The notes under the pieces are model-generated. The model did no database searches. It was not told the origin of the DNA and saw only the letters and a list, made by a program, of their open reading frames with translations. A stretch of 64,000 bases of DNA from Symbiodinium kawagutii (Eukaryota; Sar; Dinophyceae; Suessiales; Symbiodiniaceae): assembly GCA_009767595.1 (NCBI GenBank), contig VSDK01011285.1:303542-367541 (forward strand), read 5' to 3'. The translations under genes were made by a program, and so were the position numbers. Below, piece after piece: positions 57,290 through 64,000 of this stretch (positions are counted from its first letter, which is position 1; the number at the start of each line of letters is the position of its first letter).

Positions 57290-57480
57290 AATGACTGTAT
57301 TTATAAATATATATATTTTTTAATATGTTTATTTACATATACATATATATATTTTATATATATTTATATTTACAAATTGATACACATACATGTTTATTTA
57401 TATGTGTGTGTGTGTGTTTTTTCTCTATACTTCATTGTTTACATATATTTTCACATATATTCATATCTTCCTATATTTGG
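57290..57480. repeat. TATATA/TTTATA-rich low-complexity tract
   Basis: ATATATATTTTTTAATATG and TATATGTGTGTGTGTGTG stretches. The 122-aa + ORF over it (Tyr/Ile-rich) is a composition artefact. Confidence 0.9.
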
Positions 57481-57577
57481 CATGCATTTACTATACATGA
57501 TACATTCTGATTTGTTTCTATGCATCGGTAGATATATGGATTTGTTTACAAAAATTGTTCTCATTTGGGCCTTCCAG

Positions 57578-57640
57578 ACGCCTTCGTCTTGAGGTGCTGC
57601 TGTGGCTGGGGTTGTCTCCGAAAGAAGGCCTCTCAGGCAG
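57578..57640 (+). CDS. Candidate small exon, second gene
   Basis: Acceptor GGGCCTTCCAG; a GC donor at 57641 (CAG|GCGATA). The frame reads RLRLEVLLWLGLSPKEGLSG. Followed by GGTTAGTGATGGTTGG-type sequence. No family recognised. Confidence 0.4.
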
Positions 57641-58189
57641 GCGATAAGTGGCCCTGGTGATTCCTGGGGTTTCGTTTGTTAATGATGGGTGGTTAGTGAT
57701 GGTTGGCTAATGATGTTGGTTAATGTTAGTTGATTACTCTTGGTTGCTTGATGTTGGTTGGTCAATGATGGTTGTTTAATGTTGTTGATGAATGATGTTG
57801 ATTGGTGATGGTTGACACATGTTGATGCTGTAGATTGAGATCGATTTACAATGGCTGTCCATTTTTGTATATGATGACTAATTTTATTTATCGTCAAAAA
57901 CCGTAATGTTTATACTGAGTATCAAGGAGTGCCAAGAAAAGTCGTTTACGGTTGCTGGTGATTGAAAATAGCAATCACATATCACCATCAGCATTACGAA
58001 TTTGTCAGGTAATTTAATATGAACCGTGAAAATTAACAGATGTGCTATCAATAAGCCATATCAATGGAAACTGAAATACACATGTAGCAGCCATGTCTAA
58101 GTGGAGCTTTTTTTTTGACTCTCATCATTAATGTAACCAGTTGGTTCAGAAAACAGATCTGCATACATATACATATATATTTACACAAT

Positions 58190-58194
58190 TATAC

Positions 58195-58228
<34 letters not shown>

Positions 58229-58230
58229 TG
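58190..58230. repeat. (TA)n(GT)n microsatellite
   Basis: CATATATATATATATATATG followed by TGTGTGTGTGTG. Confidence 0.95.
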
Positions 58231-58489
58231 TAACTATTTCGTTTTTTGATCATATTCTTTCAGGTAGTTCAAGATGTGATGGCCGTCAGCAACTGTGGTG
58301 AAACCACCCCGTGGGAATGAGAATGAGCGGTCCATCGGTGTCGAATGTTGAAACAGCCAGCTAATGAACCCTGCCGGCATCCATGGTATCATGGTTAATG
58401 GCTAATCTATATAGCTGGTAGTTAAACACTGATTTGATATGATTTGTCAATTGCTAGTTGCTGCATGTGGCAACCAAATGCCGTGACAG

Positions 58490-59590
58490 AGCTAAAGTGG
58501 TTTTTTGAAAGCCACTGAAGATGGATGTGATGCTTGGGCTGTGGAACACCCCTTGCTGTAGTTCACTCGTACACTGTCAGAGATTCTGACTGACTTGCAC
58601 AACTCGATGGGCCCTAGTCCGGATGCTACATTGGCAGCCTCCCTCAGGAATTGCGCCTTCATTGCTGGATTGTCTGGCCGATTAAGCAATGTGAAGGAAG
58701 TACTGCCCTTCATCCAGGATGCCGCAACCACCACGAACCTCTATCAACCTATCGTGGAGATGAAGGCTGTGGTCGGATTCACTCATGGAGAGGCCACTAA
58801 GCTTGCAAATGAGAGAGAGGGTATCAGTCCGAAGTTCTCGCTCTACACTGTGCTGAACCAATCAAAGATCATCAGCCAGGAGGGAGAGGGTAGCTCAGGC
58901 TGACAGAGTGGCGCCTTAGTGAGGCTGCCTATGGGGACATCGAGCTCGACTACCTCGGGCAGATTCAGAGCAAGGGAATCTCTCCGAACATCTTCCTGGA
59001 GGACTTTCTGACAACGTACCGTCCAGTCGATACACAGACAGAGACTCTCGGATTCAAGGACAACACTACATTCCGGCGGGGTCGGCGCATCTATGCCCTT
59101 TGTTTGACACCATCTTGACCAAGTACCCGCAATTCAACGCAGCGTCAACCTCTCTGGTTCGCTGTCAGGATGATGAGAGAGCGGTAGCCGCCACCTTTAT
59201 GTTGGGAAAACACAATGAGGCATTTGTTGATTTGGCTGTTTCTCAAAATAGGGGACCCTGACAATCAACCATGAATCGGATGATTTGGGGGTCCCTATTT
59301 CCAGAAACTCTCAGATTTCTGTAACGAATCACCCCGAAGACTCTTTAAATAAACATCTTATTTCCTATTTCGCCCATCTTTTTGGAGAACAGAGAGACAC
59401 GACAGACGGCACTGTGCGACGCAATGTTGCAGAGCGCACTGCACTTGGTGCATCGTTCAGCATGGCCAGCTCTTGGACATCATCTATCAAGAAACTTTAT
59501 GATTACTTGTCAGCTTGCGCTACTCGTACTGGCTGGTGGTTAGCCAGCTTAACTTGGATGATGAAGGGATTCACCACCAGCTTTAGCTAG
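58490..59590 (+). pseudogene. Inserted coding region interrupted by a family I element
   Basis: About 1.1 kb free of intron repeats, protein-like throughout. Frame 1 (58595-58903, 102 aa) has GRLSNVKEVLPFIQDAATTT. A one-base shift near 58900 leads to a frame with IELDYLGQIQSKGISPNIFL; a second shift near 59100 leads to KYPQFNAASTSLVRCQDDER. That frame enters the element at 59238 and resumes exactly after it (EDSLNKHLISYFAHLFGEQR). The two shifts may be decay or sequence errors. Origin (host gene copy, transposon or endogenous virus) is not determined, so no product is named. Confidence 0.5.
59238..59314 (+). mobile_element. Family I element, copy 10, acting as a 77-nt intron (introner)
   Basis: The element core is 59238-59308: left GTTTCTCAAAATAGGGGACC, right GGGTCCCTATTTCCAGAAAC, followed by TCTCAG. 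Unspliced, the upstream frame hits a TGA inside the element, and 77 is not a multiple of 3. Removing 59238-59314 as GT...AG joins the two open frames exactly. The 5' splice site is the first two bases of the inverted repeat; the acceptor lies just outside the right end. Confidence 0.75.
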
Positions 59591-59699
59591 TTATACCAGC
59601 TTAACTTTATGGTACTGGCTGACCACCAGTTCTTGATACTGGTGATGGCCAGCTCAACAAACTTCATGATTAACTTAAGCCGGTCTCAACTACCATGAG

Positions 59700-59977
59700 C
59701 ACATCACCAACCATTATTTACAAGCAATTCTCAACCAGTGCCAACGGTCGTAAACCATTGTCAACCATCACTAGCAGTTACCAACCATCATCAACTTCAC
59801 GACATTAAGCATCATCACCAACTATAAATTGGTTCATTCACCCTCAAAAACATTCTCCAAAAAATCCGTTCGTGATCCATCATGAATCCGTTCATTAACC
59901 AACAGTTCTCAACATCAGTTTTTTCATTCACCATCATTACGCATGATTAACCAAAAATCATCAGCCATTGTCACCAG
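59700..59977 (+). repeat. CCATCA-type intron end
   Basis: CAACCATTATTTACAAGC, CATCACTAGCAGTTACC, TTCACCATCATTACGC and related units before the 59978 exon. Confidence 0.6.
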
Positions 59978-60052
59978 TTGCACCCACAACAGCCGTGGCC
60001 CGACTCAGGTTGGCGATAAGGGGGCCAAGAACGGCAAAGCATCCAAGGCGAG
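59978..60052 (+). CDS. Candidate exon, Lys/Gly-rich
   Basis: Acceptor ATTGTCACCAG, donor GTGATC; 75 bases. One frame reads THNSRGPTQVGDKGAKNGKA then SKA; another reads APTTAVARLRLAIRGPRTAK. The first fits the Ala/Lys-rich exon at 62195 in style. Polarity switches from CCATCA to TGGTGGTGGTT across it. Confidence 0.45.
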
Positions 60053-60099
60053 GTGATCACCTGGTGGTGGTTCATTACATGGGTTACTATTATGAACCA

Positions 60100-60290
60100 A
60101 GAGATATGGATTACCATAGTTCAACTATGTTGGGTTGCTACTACTATAGATCATAAGGGGTTTAATGGTTCATGGCTATGTTGGGTTGCTTCTATTATAG
60201 ATACTATGGGTTTTATATGGTTTTATGGTATATGGGTTTCTATTATAGATAATAAGGGGTTAAATGGTGGCTATATTGGATGATCATCAA
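60100..60290 (+). repeat. GGGTTGCT(A/T)CTA(C/T)TATAGAT tandem repeat
   Basis: Three diverged units of about 60 bases, each with TATTATAGAT followed by A(A/C)TAAGGGG or ACTATGGG and TTTAATGGTT or TTATATGGTT. Confidence 0.65.
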
Positions 60291-60729
60291 CCAATCATTA
60301 CCCACTAATCATCCAATTTCATTGGCATTGGGAAACCCACGTGTTTTGGGGGCACGCCATTTTTGGACCAATCCATATTAATGGATGATTATTGGTTCAA
60401 ATGATAGCTTGCCTTGGTGAATGATGATTAGCAATGGGTTGAAATGGAAACGAGTGGTTTTTCATAGTTAGCATGGTCGGCTTGATTAGGGCTGGGGGTG
60501 GTGGAAAAGCATTTTTGGAACCACTGATGCCGTCCACACAGCCGGTTACGTCAAGCAGCCATTGGTTACTAACGAGCTAGTTTCATGGCAATATCCAAGA
60601 ATTTAGCAAATGGTTACATACATTTGTTTACCTTTGTAATTATACCAATTTGTTTACTATTTTTGTTTTCATGTGGATTCAGTTGTATATTAATTTTTGC
60701 ATACTAGCAGATCCATATTAGTATGCTGC

Positions 60730-61800
60730 CCCAAATTTCACCATAGCTTGCGATTGCCCATGAAAAGGTTGGGTGGTTTATTCTGAGTCCGCTCACAAAT
60801 CTTGGTCAATTTTGTTGGTATACAGCACCAATCACCTTCATTTTTCAAACTGCTGATTCGCATACCCTCAACTCTACAGGTTCTAGAATACCCCCCCCCT
60901 TTTAAGGTCCATTTTTGCATTGTAGAACTTTGGGCCCCAGTGACCCAGTGTAAAACGGCTTGCACACTGGCTTTTGGAGCACTGGAGCAGCCAGGTGAAG
61001 AGGTGTGAACCAACGCGGGCCATGTTCAGTATCTAACCAACATGGTTAGCCAATGCTTGATCCTTTGGTCGAGGGATGATTTGTTGACGATGATGGCGTC
61101 ATGGATGATCGTGGCGCCATCAATTGGCTGTGCTTGAAGCCCAACATAGGCTTCCAGCCACCAGATCAAGCTTGATGCCTGCACAGAGAAGCCTCAGCCG
61201 TGCGGACCACAAGAACTTGACGAATGCAAGGTTGGATTGACTCATACGAGGCCTTGCGAACGAAGACTGCGCCAACACTGCCTTCCATGTTGATGACGTC
61301 ATCGACGTGATTCACGGTGGTAGATGGAGACCTGGGATAGTTTTGTCGCTATGGCCCGCCGATCACTCTCCCTGGGATGCGCGCTGGGGTTCCGGCAGAA
61401 CGACGGTTGGTTGGTTGGTTTGTTGGCAAGTCCCAGGCCCAGAGCGCCCAGAGCGCGTGGTCGGTGATGATGACAAGGCTGCAAGTGCTTGGCACCCAGG
61501 ATATCCAGTGCTGCGTGTCATATCAATGCTCCCAAGGGTTCTCAAGTCTTTGACATTCCAGGCCGCAGCCGGTGACAAATCCTGCGCCTGTGACGTGGCC
61601 AGGCAGGGCGTCGATAGAGCAAGGAATAGGCATCAATAATCTGCTGTTGTCAGGAGGCTTGGATGCAGAAGAAGAAGAAGACGAGGCTTGCACGCAGCTC
61701 GCCTGGTGTCGTTGAGCCAAGTCAACGCAGAGAAGCGACCGGAGCACATGCAGTGCACCAGCACTGGCTCCTTTGAGCGGGAAACCATTCTAGACACCAA
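60730..61800. other. GC-rich non-repetitive stretch with ORFs on both strands
   Basis: The + frame 61307-61639 (110 aa, with LRVISMLPRVLKSLTFQAAA) and minus frames at 60738-61013, 61120-61302, 61299-61484 and 61523-61747 are open. None has a recognised domain and no strand is clearly favoured. It resembles the other decayed insertions. Confidence 0.3.
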
Positions 61801-62194
61801 AATCTTGGTTCAAAGATGCAAGACAAGGGATATGGCTGTAAGTAAACAGTATTTATTCACCAGTTAGTGACCAATTTGTTGACAGGTATCACCAGTTTAT
61901 CACGAGTTTATGGTATTAACCAGCTATTAATGGCATTGACCAGCTCATTCTTATGCGTTGTTAACTTCTTATGACTCATTACTAGTAATTAGTAATTAAT
62001 AGTTCTCAATGATTCTTATCCATTCTTATGAATTCTGTTTATTGCTACTTGATATTTATCAACGGCATTAATGGTTATCAATGGTCATGAAAAATTATAA
62101 CCCATCAATTGCTATTGCCATTGGTATAGGCTATTACCATTACCTATTACTGGTTATCATGGCCATTAAAACCTAATAACCTGGCAATAACCAG

Positions 62195-62326
62195 CCTATT
62201 ACCCGCGCTGGCGGCGGCCCATCCCACCCTGCGGCCCTCGCATCCACCGGGGCCCCGGTTTCCGAGGCCGCCGAAAAGGGCAAGGCCGCAACCGCGCCGC
62301 CCGCCAACTCCAAGCGACTCGACGTG
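62195..62326 (+). CDS. Candidate exon, Ala/Pro/Lys-rich linker
   Basis: Acceptor CAATAACCAG; a GC donor at 62327 (GTG|GCAAGG, a good GC-type site) gives exactly 44 codons. The frame reads PITRAGGGPSHPAALASTGA, PVSEAAEKGKAATAPPANSK and RLDV. Very GC-rich compared with the flanks. A low-complexity tail or linker; its style matches the 59978 and 63662 exons. Confidence 0.5.
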
Positions 62327-63220
62327 GCAAGGGGATGGGTGCTGGGTTGGTTTGTTGGACTTGTATTGTGAGATGGTCGCTGGGTTGGTTGTGAGATGAT
62401 CCTATGTCTTTGATGCCTAGTTGATGCATAGGAATCAAATCTAATTTCATGGATCTATCTGTCTCTCTCAGCGAATCTATTCTAATATTATCTTAGTTTT
62501 CTCATGTTATCTTGTTTTATTTTCTGTATAATTCTGTATATATCTATCTATCCATTTGTTTGTCTCCCTGTCCGTTTGCCTATTTGTGCATGCTTGTGTA
62601 TATATTGTTTACATGCGTCGGTATGTCTACTTTTGGATGCAACCAACAACAATAGAGTATAACAACAGGGTTATGGCAGCTGGTGAATGCTGAGGATAGG
62701 CACAAATGTTGTAATCAGGCAATGGCCCCATACGCATGATTGTTGCTCATCACGAAAGAGTATGGGTACAACAAGGATGTTGGTTATTTGGTTGATTCGT
62801 TACTTGTTTGGTTGCTTGCTTGGTTGCTTCCTTGCTTGGTTGCTTCTTGGGTGGGCTGGTCGGTTAGGTGGGTTAATCGGGTTTTGAGGTGTTCGACAGG
62901 GAATGATTGGTGCGTTTCTAGTGCACACGGAAGGTGTTCCATCCAGAAAGTACTGGTTTGTCAACCCATCAATGCCATAATGAACGACAAAAGCCAACAA
63001 TGACCATTGTCAATCCCTAATGCCAGCTAGACAAGCCAAATCCGCAATGCCAGCTAGACAAGCCAATTAGTAAGAAGTCTTGGTTGAACATGATCCCTTC
63101 ATTTTCAACCCAGGGCATGGGGGCAACCACCTGTTCCACGATTTGTAATCAGCCAAGGGTGGCCGGCCATGGTAAATGAGCCTACAAGGTGGGGGAACAA
63201 ACTCCCAAAACCGCGGGAAC

Positions 63221-63340
63221 ATATGGCTGTGGGTGAATACGCTGTACCCCTCGTGAGCATGGCATACGTAACCAAACTAGTCTTTATTGGATATTCACCT
63301 GTCCATTCTTTGGATGCCTGACATTGACCCAAAACCATAT
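63221..63340. mobile_element. Family II inverted-repeat element, copy 6 (120 bp)
   Basis: Left ATATGGCTGTGGGTGAATAC, right TTGACCCAAAACCATAT. Abuts a family I copy four bases later. Confidence 0.7.
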
Positions 63341-63344
63341 AGGT

Positions 63345-63440
63345 GTTTCTCAACATACGGGTACCCCTGAATCAGCCTTGATATGAACCATTTGTGGTAA
63401 TAAACAAACAATCTTTGGGGTCTTCCTATTGTTAAGAAAT
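63345..63440. mobile_element. Family I inverted-repeat element, copy 11
   Basis: Left GTTTCTCAACATACGGGTAC, right TCTTCCTATTGTTAAGAAAT; interior reversed relative to copy 1 (AATAAACAAACAATCTTTGG). Confidence 0.75.
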
Positions 63441-63451
63441 CACCAAAAGGG

Positions 63452-63534
63452 GTTTCTCAACATAGGGGACCCCCCAAAGCATGTAATGTGAACCAGTTGG
63501 AGCAATAAACCATCCATTTTTTGGGTTCCAGAAC
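63452..63534. mobile_element. Family I element, copy 12 (right end degraded)
   Basis: Left GTTTCTCAACATAGGGGACC, interior AATAAACCATCCATTTTTTG, right end reduced to GGTTCCAGAAC. Confidence 0.65.
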
Positions 63535-63540
63535 CATCCA

Positions 63541-63600
63541 CATATATATATATATATATATATATTTATTTATTTATATATATTTATATATACATATAAC
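63541..63600. repeat. (AT)n-rich microsatellite
   Basis: ATATATATATATATATATAT followed by TTATTTATTTATATATATTT; next to family I copy 12. Confidence 0.95.
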
Positions 63601-63661
63601 ATGAATATATAGATAACAAGTTCTTGAGTGGGTGTGCACATCCTTGCGCAGTCTCAACCAG

Positions 63662-63709
63662 GCCCCTACCCTAGCGCCGCGAACTCAGGGCACAGGCCAA
63701 GGCCAAGAA
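63662..63709 (+). CDS. Candidate small exon
   Basis: Acceptor GTCTCAACCAG, canonical donor GTGAGC at 63710. From 63662 one frame reads APTLAPRTQGTGQGQE; with an acceptor at CTAG (63674) another reads RRELRAQAKAKK. Unnamed; may continue the Ala/Lys-rich tail. Confidence 0.35.
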
Positions 63710-63962
63710 GTGAGCGGTCGACTCGCCGAGGGGTGGACTTGCCACCAGCAAGACGACCATGCTGTTGGAGTCTAGTTTGTCATCGGATATGCTGGGCTTA
63801 TGGTTCATCTATGATAAACAGTGGTTAATGAATGGTTACTGAATGATGAATATGTGATCTTAATGGCAATATAGGCCTATTATGCAATGCTTCATGTAAT
63901 GGGCCTTTGGGTGAACCATGGATGATGGGCCCAGTGTAAATGTAATATGGTAGTTATGTTTT

Positions 63963-64000
63963 ATATGGTTGTGGGTCAATATTCACCATCAATTTTAATG
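63963..64000. mobile_element. Family II element, left end, cut by window edge
   Basis: ATATGGTTGTGGGTCAATAT at the very end of the window; right end not included. Confidence 0.6.

Noticed and set aside
57224..57592. 122-aa Tyr/Ile-rich ORF as a membrane protein
   Set aside because: It translates a TATA/TTTATA low-complexity tract.
1..64000. Dinoflagellate spliced-leader relics (CCATTTTGGCTCAAG)
   Set aside because: No convincing match seen on reading; CTATTTTGGCTTGC at about 21490 is too different.
1..64000. tRNA, rRNA genes or bacterial-type operons
   Set aside because: None recognised; the short ORFs lack ribosome-binding or operon organisation.

Overview
The window looks like nuclear DNA of a eukaryote with very large introns, most likely an alga or dinoflagellate-type protist (inference). 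There is no operon structure, no rRNA, no tRNA and no long ORF. Coding sequence occurs as small GC-rich islands of about 40-130 bases in AT-rich, low-complexity DNA built from variants of TGATGGT/ACCATCA. Every island I can read as an exon is on the + strand. Several exon ends fit a GC donor better than GT, and there are many short inverted-repeat elements; both are known from dinoflagellates. I saw no dinoflagellate spliced leader, so the lineage is a best guess.

Region 1 (1-11.6 kb) holds isolated candidate exons at 945, 3485, 6121, 7284 and 9335. Those at 7284 and 9335 may be remnants of a kinase-like domain resembling the one downstream.

Region 2 (11.7-39.6 kb) carries the best identified gene: a guanidino (creatine/arginine) kinase family protein split over about 15 small exons. 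Read in order, the exons follow the family from the N-terminal domain (motif VAGDEE, 13.8 kb) through RDWPDARG (22.3 kb), WINxxDHLR (24.8 kb) and the LGY active-site loop (30.0 kb) to the C-terminal helix (39.5 kb). The catalytic cysteine and the glutamates of the NEED motif appear to be replaced, so the product may be a pseudokinase. Its introns, up to about 4 kb, hold unrelated decayed ORFs and mobile-element copies.

Region 3 (40-64 kb) holds a second series of + strand candidate exons (44104, 45418, 47099, 48579, 49020, 52397, 54194, 56797, 57578, 59978, 62195, 63662). At least one encodes a membrane segment and the last encode an Ala/Lys/Pro-rich tail. I could not name this gene, or show that it is only one gene.

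Across the window lie at least four families of short terminal-inverted-repeat elements. Family I (about 70-145 bp, ends GTTTCTCAAAATAGGGG) has 12 copies. One of them (59238) sits inside a reading frame and behaves as a perfect GT-AG intron, as expected of an introner. Family II (about 80-120 bp, ends ATATGGCTATGGGTCAA) has about 8 copies. The introns show a strong polarity: they begin with TGATGG-type repeats and end with CCATCA-type repeats, so exons sit at strand-composition switches and each intron can fold back on itself. A near-perfect 68-bp minisatellite is at 53.2-53.9 kb and an assembly gap of 10 N at 55318.
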